Under the pieces are notes generated by a model that was not told the DNA's origin, did not search any database, and saw nothing but the letters and a program-made list of their open reading frames with translations. Positions 1 to 7,901 of a DNA stretch of 44,078 nucleotides are shown here, piece by piece. Location of the stretch: positions 1 to 44,078 of the forward strand of contig NZ_LNTY01000026.1 in assembly GCF_001559595.1 (NCBI RefSeq), given 5' to 3'. This DNA is from Enterovibrio coralii (lineage in GTDB: Bacteria; Pseudomonadota; Gammaproteobacteria; Enterobacterales; Vibrionaceae). The first letter of the stretch is position 1, and every line of letters starts with the position of its first letter. Both the position numbers and the translations under genes were made by a program.

Positions 1-53
1 ATAGCAACAAACATTGATACGATGGTGTTACCGTCGCAATCACAGAATTGCGT

Positions 54-139
54 GCCCTGGTGGTGAAATTGGTAGACACAAGGGATTTAAAATCCTCGAC
101 GTTCGCGTCGTGCCGGTTCAAGTCCGGCCCGGGGCACCA
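54..139 (+). tRNA. tRNA-Leu (anticodon TAA)
   Basis: An 86-base class II tRNA. The acceptor stem GCCCTGG pairs with CCGGGGC with one G-T wobble, followed by discriminator A and an encoded CCA at 137-139. The D-arm has GGTAGACAC, the anticodon stem-loop reads GGATTTAAAATCC (anticodon TAA), a long variable arm follows (CGACGTTCGCGTCG) and the T-arm has GTTCAAGTC. The long variable arm and TAA anticodon identify leucine. Its promoter lies before the window. Confidence 0.97.
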
Positions 140-148
140 TCTATAAAG

Positions 149-182
149 AAGCTCACAAGCGTTGGTTTGTGAGCTTTTTTTT
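149..182 (+). terminator. Rho-independent terminator of tRNA-Leu
   Basis: The stem AAGCTCACAA / TTGTGAGCTT, with a short GCGTTGGT-type loop, is followed by a run of eight T. It starts nine bases after the tRNA CCA end and so closes the tRNA transcript. Confidence 0.92.
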
Positions 183-792
183 GTGAATTTATTGAGTTTG
201 TCTTGCTTTTCTGTATTTCTCCCCCAAAAAAGCCCACTGCTCTCTCATTTCTGTTGTGGTCGCATGCCTCCTTTGCTTTCAAGTTACGTAAATTTCTGGT
301 CTTAAATTGGGTTGATATTTTTCATTGAGGTGGCAGAAATTCTATGCTGGCTTTTTATGCACTTCACTGAGTGTTTTTGTTCCAAGGTGCATGTGCTGTC
401 TCATGTCTTTGTATTTTGAGAACGATTCATTCACCAACTTGGAGAGCTTTCTCACTGTTGGATTCGGATGCAAAAAGAACTCGCTCTTAGGTATGCTGTT
501 GACCCGCCTTGCTACTGTATTTTGATAGCAATCGTAACCATTGAACATTGATGGGTTCATGCCATGTTGCTTTAGTTTGCTTTGATGTTATTCAGAATAA
601 TACTATGCGTACCTGCTGAGTGATGGATGGTCTTTGTGCGGGTGTGCTTGTTTTGAGTTACTAGTTAAAGTGCTTTCACAACATCTTTGGCCCTCATCTC
701 TTTGCTCGGCTTATAGTGCAGTGTCTTTAGATAGTAAATGTTCGTCATTGGAGAGGGGGTGCGTCTCTCTTTCATGAGGTAACCAATGCTTG
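183..792. other. Region with no convincing gene
   Basis: About 600 bases, T- and G-rich on the plus strand. Only short minus-strand reading frames are seen: 342-560 (72 residues, MNPSMFNG...) and 665-775 (36 residues, MKERRTPS...). Both have protein-like composition but no good ribosome site and no recognised domain. They may be remnants of decayed accessory genes next to the tRNA. No copy of the tRNA 3' end, integrase or inverted-repeat boundary was found. Confidence 0.4.
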
Positions 793-1235
793 CTATGCGT
801 GTTTTTTATTGGTTCTGAGGTTTTCTTTTCTCAGATAATCAAGCAGCCAGTCATACCCAAGCTCAGTGTCAGCTTTCTCGCAACTGCGGCTGAATAAGCT
901 GATAGAGCTTGTGTATACCAATCTGAGGTATAAAGCCTGGCCAATGTAATGTCACGCTTGGCAAGCTGAAGAGGGTCTGTGGTCACTTGTTTATGTCGTT
1001 GATGTAGAGAATGAAAGGGGATGCTAAACGCTCGCTAGGCTAATGTTGGCATTACTTTCCTTCGCTCTTTGGCTTGCTACATCTTTCGGCTGAGTGCTAT
1101 TTCGAGGTAAATGTCGTGCTCGTTTTTCAACAACTCTACCGTATCACCATAAATCGTATTCTTCGTTTCAGTATTGGCGACTTGGCGTTCAAGCAGTATT
1201 GTCTTTTGTGCAAGTATTTCGGTTGACTCGGACAT
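793..1235 (-). pseudogene. Broken gene for an unknown ~147-residue protein
   Basis: Read on the minus strand, an ATG at 1235 opens a 52-residue frame (MSESTEILAQ... ending ...EIALSRKM) that stops at 1077. Protein-like sequence continues in shifted frames: DVASQRAKESNANISLASV, then SIPFHSLHQRHKQV...RLYTSDWYTQALSAYS, then KADTELGYDWLLDYLRKENL and a stop at 793. Two single-base losses in AAA runs (near 1081 and 879) and one extra T (near 1027) would reconnect the four pieces. No family was recognised; the N-terminal third looks helical or coiled-coil. It is either a decayed gene or an intact one hit by the indel errors seen elsewhere in the window. Confidence 0.5.
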
Positions 1236-1623
1236 AGGAGAGCACTCGTAAGGTAGAGGCTAATTTGACCTGTCATGTTTTGTGGCTATGGGTGCTTGAG
1301 CTTGTTGTGGGTTGGTTCGCCTATTTAAACTTATTGTGTGTAAATAAAGTGTTTCTAGTTTGTTTGGTTTCGTGCTTGGTTTTTATTCCTGTTCCATGGA
1401 TGCTGCGGTGGGAGATGTAAGTTTATGTGGCTGCTTTGTGTGTGGGGGAGGGGATTGGCAGATCGTGAAGAAGATATGCATTAGTCGTAATCCATTGTAT
1501 TAACATCAAGTAATACAACTGCTAAAGAGGCTGTGTGCTCCAATGTGAATGTTTGTTCTATATCGGATGAAGCCACTGAAGTAGTGGGCTGCTACTTGTT
1601 AAGTGCTATTGGTTTAGTGCTTG
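1236..1623. other. Intergenic region, no gene seen
   Basis: Nearly 400 bases, G/T-rich on the plus strand, between the broken gene at 793-1235 and the true end of the outer-membrane protein at 1624. No reading frame with protein-like character was found. The only structure noted is the inverted repeat at 1495-1518. Confidence 0.4.
1495..1518. promoter_or_regulatory. Perfect inverted repeat, possible operator
   Basis: TTGTATTA and TAATACAA form a perfect 8-bp inverted repeat around an 8-base spacer. The symmetry and spacing suit a dimeric regulator, but it lies behind the outer-membrane gene rather than before a gene, so its role is unclear. There is no T-run to make it a terminator. Confidence 0.2.
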
Positions 1624-2279
1624 CTAAAAATAATAGGAGACAGTGCCGAGCAATTGAGTTGTTGTTGCCATATCATCTTTTTGGAATCCGGCTGTAGCGC
1701 CAAGATAAAGCCCTTTATAGGCTTCATACTCGGCCCCTATACTCAGGCTGCACCAACATGATTCTCCGACTTTTGGCCTGAAGTCACGGATATACTTGGG
1801 TGGGGAGTGGATATTTCGTGGTCAGTAAGCTGATTGTCTGCTTCTCTAGATGCTGAGCCAGTAATTTTGTATTGAGTGTATGTCAATCCTGCACCACACT
1901 TGAAGCGTAATTGGTCATTAAGTGCGTAAAAATAAACGGGCATTACAACAAGTTGTTTGGCCTTCAAGTCGGCATCCCATTCGTCTTCAATGACGATGCT
2001 TTGGGCGGCACTAACGAATTTACTGCGTGAAGAGTTGGCATCATATTGGTTGTAGCTCAACTCAAATCCGAAATTGTTATCAAAACGATATCCCAGAAGT
2101 CCTGAGAATGTAGAGTCAGAATTGTCTGGTGTGAGATTTGTGCCGTCACTGAATGAAACTGCGTTGTCTTGAGATACGTTGCTGATACCGTAGCCTAAAG
2201 ATACGTATGGGGATGCTAGGGCTTGGGCGGAAAAAGTTGAGCCAATAATTAGTGCGATGGCTGAGTATGTTTTTTTCAT
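1624..2279 (-). pseudogene. OmpA/OmpX-type outer-membrane beta-barrel protein, frameshifted
   Basis: Starts with a signal peptide (MKKTYSAIALIIGSTFSAQA, then LASPYVSLGYG), followed by alternating strands such as FSGLLGYRFDNNFGFELSY typical of small eight-strand barrels. The first frame stops at 1743 with a nonsense tail (SISVTSGQKSENHVGAA). Adding one C to the CCC run at 1798-1800 (plus-strand GGG) restores KYIRDFRPKVGESCW, LSIGAEYEAYKGLYLGA and a terminal ...LLGTVSYYF with the C-terminal Phe used for outer-membrane assembly, stopping at 1624 (218 residues). It starts 26 bases after ygiW-like and is probably co-transcribed with it. A sequencing deletion is more likely than real decay. The ligand or role is unknown. 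Confidence 0.8.
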
Positions 2280-2305
2280 TTTTAGAAGACTCTTTCTTGG
2301 GTTTA

Positions 2306-2686
2306 TTATTGGGCGATACGAATGTTATCGACATCAATCATTGTATGGTTAAACTCTTTGTCAATTTGACCTTGGATAATCACTTTCGTTTTGTTTGTTA
2401 CTTGTTGACCAAGCCATTTGTCATGGTCAATTTCCACATCGATAACACCAGTGGAATCTTTAAATGTATAAATTTCTCCTCCACGAGATTGAGTAATGAA
2501 GCCTGATAGAGATACGGGTTGGTCATCGCTAAACATACCAGTATCCAAAACCGCTTTAACTGTATCAATAGCGTTGACTGGGCCAGAGAAACCGCCTGTC
2601 GATGAGGCATTGATATTGTGGGCGAAGGCCCCAAAAGATAGAGATGAACTAAGAGCTAGGATAGCAGCGCAGAAATAAGTTTTCAT
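2306..2686 (-). CDS. YgiW/YdeI-family periplasmic OB-fold stress protein
   Basis: 126 residues with a Sec signal peptide (cleaved after about residue 22, ...GAFA-HNINA) and a bacterial OB-fold domain: GGFSGP near the N-terminus, VSLSGFITQSRGGEIYTFKD in the middle, then IDVEIDHDKWLGQQV and KVIIQGQIDKEF, ending DVDNIRIAQ. This is the BOF (YgiW/YdeI) pattern, a family of small periplasmic proteins linked to tolerance of cationic peptides, peroxide or other envelope stress. The start is supported by AAAGGTG upstream. It is the first gene of a likely two-gene unit with the barrel protein. The exact ligand cannot be told. Confidence 0.88.
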   Translation of the reverse strand: MKTYFCAAILALSSSLSFGAFAHNINASSTGGFSGPVNAIDTVKAVLDTGMFSDDQPVSLSGFITQSRGGEIYTFKDSTGVIDVEIDHDKWLGQQVTNKTKVIIQGQIDKEFNHTMIDVDNIRIAQ

Positions 2687-3217
2687 ATAACACCTTTTTA
2701 TAATATCTCTCCATTGAGATGGCGGAATTTACCACTGAGGTTCCAAGTCGTCACTTTACATTTTTGTAAGCTTTATTTTTATTTAAATATATATTAACGG
2801 TTAAGGTTTGCGCAAAGTTGGTAAGAAAGTGCGCGTAACTGATCTTGAAAAAGAAAGTGAAATTGTGAGTCTTGCTGTTGCAGAAAACTGTATCCTTGAT
2901 GGTTAGGTCGATTTATATTGATGATGTCATTTAGTGGGTTAAAACGAGCATTTCATCGTGACTTTATTGGCAGATTAAGTGACCCCTATTTTTTGCCTAT
3001 TAAGTTTGGGTTGCCTAGCCTCCAATCCGGGCTGTTTTGCTTACCATATACTCTTTTCTACCAATCGCCTCATAAAATATCTGTCTAATGTTGCTTCGGT
3101 GTGGCTATGGTGTTTATCTAACTGTATTGGTTTAATACGAATAAATAACGTAGATTGGCCATTTGTAAAGAGACCTTTCATTTTTGTGTGAATGAGATGA
3201 GTGTATAGGAGGCGGCT
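2687..3217. other. Intergenic region with a short coding-like fragment
   Basis: About 530 bases between the divergent ygiW-like and GNAT-like genes. It carries the promoter of ygiW-like (AT-rich stretch 2760-2800). At 2808-2906 the plus strand has a 32-residue open stretch (LRKVGKKVRVTDLEKE..., ending ILDG) with protein-like composition but no proper start; it may be the end of a lost gene. Nothing else was recognised. Confidence 0.4.
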
Positions 3218-3889
3218 ATGGACAGCCCATATGAAAGAGAAAGCGCAAAAAGGATTGAGAGCTTTTATCTACGAACAACACCTGCGGTATCGGAAAGCGC
3301 GCAAGAATGTGCGTCTGAATTCCATGTCTTCAAAATAGATGTCTTCGAGCTGGAAACAGAAGAAAGCTATTCATTGTGGGTGTGTCCCAGCACCGTCTGC
3401 AAAGTGCAGGGTGACAGAGAGGTGTTAGGAGACTTTGAGAATCTGACGCTCTCGGATGTGACTATCTCCAACCCTTATCCTGATCGAAACGGTGACGAGG
3501 ATATAGCGGGCTTTTGGTTAACAGAAAGATTCGCGACAGGACGTTTATCGTTTGGCCCTGCCGATTGGTTTGGCAACCTGATGCCGCATGAGCGTGGGCA
3601 AGGATTAGGGCGTTTCTGTACCAGTTTTTTGGTGAATCATTTCTTAAATCGAGGCTGTGCTCATCGTGCCGTCGAAACGCTGCAAGTTTATGACGACGAG
3701 AACTTCAAACTAAGGTGTGGATACTATCTGGCGTCAGGCTGGGAGATTGTCCCAAGTGAAGATATCTACTACCGCGCTATGTGTGCGTCGTTGTCGCAGC
3801 TAAAAACCTCTTACAACCACCAAAAAATCGATTACTTGCGAGACAGAGACTGGCAAATCGCAATCTCCCAATTCGAAAAGCCGTGCTGA
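3218..3889 (+). CDS. GNAT-like N-acetyltransferase, function unknown
   Basis: 223 residues from an ATG with a strong ribosome site (AGGAGG, 6 bases before). Residues 120-180 carry the acetyl-CoA-binding signature of the GNAT fold: HERGQGLGRF (R/Q-x-x-G-x-G pattern, residues 124-133), then a helix (FLVNHFLNRGC) and the motif-B-like VYDDENFKLRCGYYLASGWE. The N-terminal 100 residues (MDSPYERESAKRIESFY...) match nothing I know. Substrate unknown: no neighbour hints at one. The last codons overlap the terminator. A degraded copy of the 3' end lies at 5119-5190. The GNAT assignment rests on the motif only and is moderate. Confidence 0.65.
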   Translation: MDSPYERESAKRIESFYLRTTPAVSESAQECASEFHVFKIDVFELETEESYSLWVCPSTVCKVQGDREVLGDFENLTLSDVTISNPYPDRNGDEDIAGFWLTERFATGRLSFGPADWFGNLMPHERGQGLGRFCTSFLVNHFLNRGCAHRAVETLQVYDDENFKLRCGYYLASGWEIVPSEDIYYRAMCASLSQLKTSYNHQKIDYLRDRDWQIAISQFEKPC

Positions 3890-3908
3890 TGGTCAGCACG
3901 GCTTTTTC
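3876..3908 (+). terminator. Rho-independent terminator overlapping the GNAT stop codon
   Basis: A 14-bp perfect stem (AAAAGCCGTGCTGA / TCAGCACGGCTTTT) with a three-base loop TGG and a T-run. The stop codon TGA at 3887-3889 is part of the 5' arm. Confidence 0.92.
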
Positions 3909-4245
3909 TATAAGATCCTGCTTTGCCATCGTTCTAGATATGTCTTGGATTAGACTCTGATCGGTAGTTTAAAATGTGTATGCGAATATTGTGTGGCAAT
4001 ATATGATGTTTGAATCAGCTTTAAAAACCTAATTGCCTCATCTGAATCTTCAAAAAGTGTCAGGTATCCGGCTGCCTAACCGCTAATTTTCTTTAGTGTT
4101 ATAAGAAAGTAAAGTCTAAATATGATTGCAGTCCTGATTTGAATTGAAAGTATTGGTTAAATCAATGTGGAGCTTAGCGTCAAACTAAAAATGGAAGAAA
4201 GATTTTCATTGTCCGACTGGCTGCAATCAGATGGAAAACTAAAAT
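3909..4245. other. AT-rich intergenic region
   Basis: About 340 bases following the terminator at 3876-3908 and ahead of a minus-strand gene end. Composition shifts towards A/T compared with the GNAT gene. No reading frame, RNA or repeat was recognised. Confidence 0.4.
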
Positions 4246-4656
4246 TTAACAGTTTCTCAAGGGTAAGTAATTGCAAAGATTGTCCAGTGGATTTTTATAT
4301 TCATATAATACTTCACCCTTGATAGATAGTTTACTTATGACTCTTCTTTCTCCTTTTTGGTTGCTCGAGAATTCTATAGAAGCCACTTGGTTATTATGTA
4401 AAATAGATTTTATTCTCTCGCAAAATCCATTGTCCAAATGACTAATAGTAAAAAAAACACCTTCATCACTCGCTAAGGAAAAAGTGGATGTCCAACGTCC
4501 ATTCTTCACCTTAGAGATGCAGTAAGGTTCTGGTTTGGATATTTCGACATTGCTCAACGACATTTTGCTATATGGTAGGAAAAAGTACCAGAAGGTAAAT
4601 GCTGCTAAGAAGATAGTAGTTAAGACGCTATAGTTTAATCTACTTAAACTATTCAT
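4246..4656 (-). CDS. Orphan protein with one N-terminal membrane segment
   Basis: 136 residues. One membrane segment at about residues 9-28 (YSVLTTIFLAAFTFWYFFLP) is followed by a probably extracytoplasmic domain with five cysteines (CISK, CERI, CNYL and a C-terminal RNC). Not recognised as any family. Its ATG at 4654-4656 overlaps the end of the upstream 73-residue frame by 8 bases, which suggests translational coupling. The AT-rich codon use differs from housekeeping genes in the window and suggests acquired DNA. Confidence 0.55.
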   Translation of the reverse strand: MNSLSRLNYSVLTTIFLAAFTFWYFFLPYSKMSLSNVEISKPEPYCISKVKNGRWTSTFSLASDEGVFFTISHLDNGFCERIKSILHNNQVASIEFSSNQKGERRVISKLSIKGEVLYEYKNPLDNLCNYLPLRNC

Positions 4657-4870
4657 GTTTAGAAACCTCGTTTGAAGAATACATTATTCCGACAGTACTT
4701 TCCGCATTGGAGAGACTCAAAACTTTTAAGAAAGAAGCAGCCCCTTTAATTGATGTATCTAACCCAAAATCTTGATTTGCTGCGAAACCAATCATTTCAA
4801 GATTATCAGGGGGTGTAGTTAATGCGATGGCTACATTGATGACTGCCGATTCGAAAGAATGTTTTGCCAT
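4649..4870 (-). CDS. Small orphan protein, possibly a remnant
   Basis: 73 residues (MAKHSFESAVINVAIALTTP ... SSNEVSKHE). No known domain. The same frame remains coding-like further upstream (QDTIEVELAG directly before the ATG, and ILSNLAQAT beyond an in-frame TAG), so this may be the tail of a longer gene broken by a stop codon. The start has only a weak GAGG-like site. It overlaps the following membrane-protein gene by 8 bases, so the two probably form one unit. Confidence 0.4.
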   Translation of the reverse strand: MAKHSFESAVINVAIALTTPPDNLEMIGFAANQDFGLDTSIKGAASFLKVLSLSNAESTVGIMYSSNEVSKHE

Positions 4871-5268
4871 GCCTGCCAGCTCTACCTCAATAGTATCTTG
4901 CTATGTCGCTTGGGCTAGGTTCGATAATATTTGTTTTGGTGAGAAAATAGGGACAGACGTTTTTTGAAAAATCGTAAGTTAGTCAGCTTCATGGTCCTAT
5001 CGAAGTGGTTTCATACTGTTTCATTAAGCGTGAAATGACGTTCTGTTTACCGTATGTTGAAGTGACTCTATTCCGCGCTTGTCCTATTTGTGTTGATGTC
5101 ACACCAACCTACCACTGAGTGTCGCGTTGTATGCTTCTTTGTCATAGCTAAAAACCTCTTACAACGACCAAAAATTCGATTCCGATTACTTTTATTTTTC
5201 TTGAATCCTTGAAGTGGAAGATAAGGACACCTTGTACTCACCTTACACATTCTTTGTGTTCTAAAGTT
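4871..5268. other. Intergenic region with gene remnants
   Basis: About 400 bases without an intact gene. It contains the upstream in-frame continuation of the 73-residue frame (minus strand, about 4871-4978, interrupted by a TAG) and the 3' remnant of a GNAT-like gene (5119-5190). A run AATAGGGACAGACG at about 4945-4960 resembles sequence seen around REP-associated transposases, but no such gene is present. Confidence 0.4.
5119..5190 (+). repeat. Degraded copy of the 3' end of the GNAT-like gene
   Basis: Bases around 5143-5187 (AGCTAAAAACCTCTTACAAC, then GACCAAAAATTCGATT) are near-identical to 3798-3837 inside the GNAT-like gene (AGCTAAAAACCTCTTACAAC, then CACCAAAAAATCGATT). Weaker similarity extends to a CGCG...TTGTC stretch upstream. 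The frame is destroyed. It is either the remnant of a tandem paralogue or the duplicated edge of an insertion into the gene end. Confidence 0.6.
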
Positions 5269-5658
5269 CTAGGTTAATAGATTGCCATATATTGAAACAA
5301 TTCCTATTATTAACGCTTTTATGTTTTGTCTGCGAAAAATGAAGTATATTGAAGATGATATTGATAGAATCAGTATGGCTAAGTCTACAATGCCACTTAG
5401 TATGTACTTGTTTGGGTTGTTCAAAAATTCAGCTTTAAGTTTTTCACCTTCAACGTTCAAAATATCAGCTTCTTCGTTTGTTATGAAACCCTTTTTATCG
5501 AATTCATTAATTAGCTTAGTGTATTCACTATGCTTTGATTGTTGCGTGATAGTATAGTCTACTATGTTTGCCTTAAATGAGATAGTTAGAGTTAGGGCTA
5601 TGAAGAATAAATATTTAGTCAACGTTTGAGAAAATTCTTTGCATATCAGAGAGAGCAT
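5269..5658 (-). CDS. Orphan small membrane protein
   Basis: 129 residues. One hydrophobic segment near the N-terminus (about residues 15-30, KYLFFIALTLTISF), a polar helical middle (TQQSKHSEYTKLINEFDKKG ... EEADILNVEGEKLKAEF) and two C-terminal hydrophobic segments (YILSGIVDLAILILSISSSI; IKALIIGIVSIYG). Start ATG has AAGGAC upstream. No family recognised. AT-rich like the neighbouring orphan genes and on the same strand; each seems to be a separate unit because gaps of about 300 bases separate them. Confidence 0.55.
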   Translation of the reverse strand: MLSLICKEFSQTLTKYLFFIALTLTISFKANIVDYTITQQSKHSEYTKLINEFDKKGFITNEEADILNVEGEKLKAEFLNNPNKYILSGIVDLAILILSISSSIYFIFRRQNIKALIIGIVSIYGNLLT

Positions 5659-5973
5659 AAATAGTCCTTGGATGTTAGGGTGTTTCCTGTTTGTCTACTT
5701 GTGGGTGTTTTAATTATTGAACCCGTTCTGATTGATGTTGATATGTTCATTGTGCGGTTAGTGTCTACTTTTCATGAATAAGAATCTCTGATGGGGAACC
5801 AATCATAACCATTTAGCGCAAATGCGGATCTTATCGACACAAAGAGTGCTATATAAGTGGAAACCTTAAATTTTGTTACACGAATATATTTACATATATT
5901 TAAAAAGGCAGTAAAGGTATATTGTGACTAAGATTGCTATGAACTTGATTTTGTTTTTGAATTCTTCTTTCAT
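5659..5973. other. AT-rich intergenic region, no gene seen
   Basis: About 315 bases between two minus-strand orphan membrane-protein genes. Promoter of the 5269-5658 gene must lie at the left edge. No gene, RNA or repeat was recognised. Confidence 0.4.
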
Positions 5974-6327
5974 TTAATCTTGAAAGGTGATTTTATCATA
6001 AGATCTAATTAGAGAGTGAAGTATATGATAGTAAAGGGGGCCATATAAAAGAGCATAAGTTAGAGGTATTCCTTTTATCATCATGCTTCCAAATAAATCG
6101 TACATATGCAGTCCATAGAATAGCAGCATTAGAATGGTTGTTATTGGTATTGCGATTACTCGTCTAATATTGTCTACGTTTACTAAGTATTGAAAATACA
6201 AGGATAAAGCTATTGTAATCCCCAAAAATAAATCTTTATTGAAGCCAGTCTTTAAAATCACAGGAGTGGATAGGGCTGTAATTATTAGTATGGAGACTAA
6301 AGTGTGTATCTTCTGTAGTTTGTTCAT
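5974..6327 (-). CDS. Orphan polytopic membrane protein
   Basis: 117 residues from the ATG at 6325-6327 (AAAGAG just upstream); an upstream in-frame ATG at 6363 would add 12 charged residues and seems less likely. Three or four hydrophobic segments are visible: THTLVSILIITALSTPVIL-like, LFLGITIALSLYFQYLV, VIAIPITTILMLLFYGLHMY and IPLTYALLYGPLYYHIL. No family recognised. AT-rich. It lies in the same strand-uniform orphan cluster as 4246-5658. Confidence 0.55.
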   Translation of the reverse strand: MNKLQKIHTLVSILIITALSTPVILKTGFNKDLFLGITIALSLYFQYLVNVDNIRRVIAIPITTILMLLFYGLHMYDLFGSMMIKGIPLTYALLYGPLYYHILHSLIRSYDKITFQD

Positions 6328-6457
6328 CTCTTTGTCTTTACGTCCGAATCCCTTTAAAAGCAAATGCTTTTATTTCAGTAAGAAATGTCTAAATCTTAAC
6401 CTATTTAGTCTATTTAAAAAACGGGCTATTATATCAGAGCCTATAAAATCTATAAGT

Positions 6458-6495
6458 AAAAAGGCCTAAGAAATGTTTATCTACAGGCCTTTTTT
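6458..6495 (-). terminator. Rho-independent terminator after the SYLF lipoprotein gene
   Basis: The stem AAAAAGGCCT / AGGCCTTTTT (10 bp, 17-base loop) ends five bases before the lipoprotein stop codon. A/T tails on both sides would let it work in either direction. Confidence 0.8.
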
Positions 6496-6499
6496 GTGC

Positions 6500-7072
6500 T
6501 TACTCAGGCATCGACACAAAATCGTCGGTAAAGTCGGTTTCCCAGAACTTATAACCTTGAAGAGTAGCTTGTGCTGCCGCTCCCCAAATCGCAGATTGGT
6601 AGATTTTTACGCCGTCGACATCAAATGACGCGTTCGCTGCGGCTTGGTCGCCTTGGTCATCTGCGCGGGCTGTTGCATCGGCTTTGGCTCCCGCATCCCA
6701 ACCTGATGTTTCAAATCGCTTCATCGCCGCTTTGTCGTGAAAAGCATAAACAAAGGCCACTTTCTTAAAGCCAATGCCCAATCCTGCCCCGAGTGACGCA
6801 AAGCGGTAATATTTCGTTGAGCCAGCTTTGTGATAGGTACAGACACCGCCACCAGAAGATGCCGCAAAAATGTAACTGTCGCTGCCTGTGCAAACCAAAT
6901 ACGAATACGCCTTGTTGACGGCGGTTTTCGCCCCTGGGTGGTCTTTGTAAATTGCCTGAAGTGCTTCTTGGGTGTCTTTTCTTGCATTTGCTTTTTTTGC
7001 CGCTGGCGTATCGCCAGTCGCACAGCCCACAAGCAGCGAGGCGGCAAGTAATGACATGACTGCTTTTTTCAT
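6500..7072 (-). CDS. SYLF/YSC84-domain lipoprotein
   Basis: 190 residues from ATG 7072; an in-frame GTG at 7081 is an alternative start. A lipoprotein signal (MKKAVMSLLAASLLVGC, lipobox LVGC) is followed by a helical linker and a YSC84/SYLF-like domain: AYSYLVCTGSDSYIFAAS, GGGVCTYHKAG, YYRFASLGAGLGIGFKKVA, then FVYAFHDKAAMKRFETSGWD and a C-terminal VKIYQSAIWGAA. SYLF domains bind lipids or actin in eukaryotes; bacterial versions are outer-membrane-anchored lipoproteins of unknown role. It is closed by the terminator at 6458-6495 and appears to be a single-gene unit. Confidence 0.8.
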   Translation of the reverse strand: MKKAVMSLLAASLLVGCATGDTPAAKKANARKDTQEALQAIYKDHPGAKTAVNKAYSYLVCTGSDSYIFAASSGGGVCTYHKAGSTKYYRFASLGAGLGIGFKKVAFVYAFHDKAAMKRFETSGWDAGAKADATARADDQGDQAAANASFDVDGVKIYQSAIWGAAAQATLQGYKFWETDFTDDFVSMPE

Positions 7073-7081
7073 TTTCTTCAC

Positions 7082-7901
7082 AATTCCATCAAATAATTCA
7101 TATATTTCAATTGGATATATCTGTATTGCTGATCGTTTTATATACGACTGCTCAAATGTTGAGTAGTGGGTATGTACTGAAGTGTGGCGGTGATAAAAGT
7201 CTTTGGCGTGCTAATTTTGTGCGACGGTATCAAGATCAAAATTATGCTGTTTAGCATGGCGAAATGAGGCAGTGTTTTGCCTAACTTTTCGTCGTCTACT
7301 TGACGAAAATTTGGAAATGTAACAAACATTTAATCGTTTTATGTGATATTCATAAAATTCTGCTTGTAACTGAAAAACAGGCTATGTTAGGGTTTGCAAC
7401 AATCTCAGGCATTGCGTTTCCTGAGACATACGCGACACAATGTTGAAGAAGTTGTTGTCGCAGGTAGGTATTGGAGAGTGGTTCTCCAATAGAAGGGCAT
7501 TGATAGAGCTGTCTGACTCAAGGGGTCGGGGCATATTGAGGAACCCAACAGTGATCAAATCATATACTCACTTCAGCTTCGTCTTACCAAACTGCAGTAT
7601 TATTACTGAGCCGTGATCAATTCGTTTCTCTGAGACGCACTCACCTTTTTACTGAGCTGTTCCCCCACGACCTGATCGTGATGCTTGGTGTAGTTGTATC
7701 TGCGTTCTCAAACACACTTTGTTTCCGTTAGTCAGCGCATGAGGCGTTGATACGGGTAATTCCCGATGTGGTAATCGGGGGTGTGCACCGTTCGCTCAAG
7801 CCATTACTTATCTTTTGTGCGCTTTCTCTTTGGAGATTGTGTGTTAGGGGTGTGTCTGTTTGAGCTTTAGGCGGTCGGTGGGACATGGAAGATCTAGAAA
7901 A
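7082..7901. other. Long leader/intergenic region before the norspermidine operon
   Basis: 820 bases with no convincing gene. The left 250 bases are AT-rich and hold the promoters of the SYLF gene. From about 7400 on, the sequence is dense with hairpins: see 7403-7515, plus CGTTTC/GAGACG at about 7622-7636, CACGA/TCGTG near 7667-7682 and CCCGAT/ATCGGG near 7762-7780. This suggests a long structured 5' untranslated region or one or more small RNAs. The short frame with a TTG at 7860 is not needed because ATG 7902 has a good ribosome site. Confidence 0.5.
7403..7515 (+). promoter_or_regulatory. Candidate structured RNA in the norspermidine leader
   Basis: Four hairpins follow each other: TCTCAGG/CCTGAGA (7403-7426), GCGACA-CAA/TTG-TTGTCGC (7432-7461), ATTGGAGA/TCTCCAAT with a five-base loop (7470-7490) and GACTC/GGGTC (near 7500-7515). 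Perfect helices of 7, 6+3 and 8 bp in about 110 bases exceed chance. I do not recognise a known riboswitch or sRNA family. It could be a cis-regulator of dat-ddc or a separate small RNA. Confidence 0.4.

Noticed and set aside
325..525. 66-residue plus-strand frame near the tRNA
   Set aside because: Cys-rich, no ribosome site, and overlapped by a more protein-like minus-strand frame; neither is convincing.
4940..4965. REP-associated transposase (RAYT) remnant
   Set aside because: Only a short AATAGGGACAGACG-like stretch is present, with no palindrome pair and no transposase frame. The same bases can be read as part of the decayed frame upstream of 4870.
54..7000. Genomic island integrated at tRNA-Leu
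   Set aside because: Accessory DNA follows the tRNA, but there is no integrase and no repeated copy of the tRNA 3' end within the window.
7860..7901. Longer N-terminus of the dat-ddc protein from a TTG
   Set aside because: The extra 14 residues are basic and lack homology to the family start as I know it; ATG 7902 has a better ribosome site.
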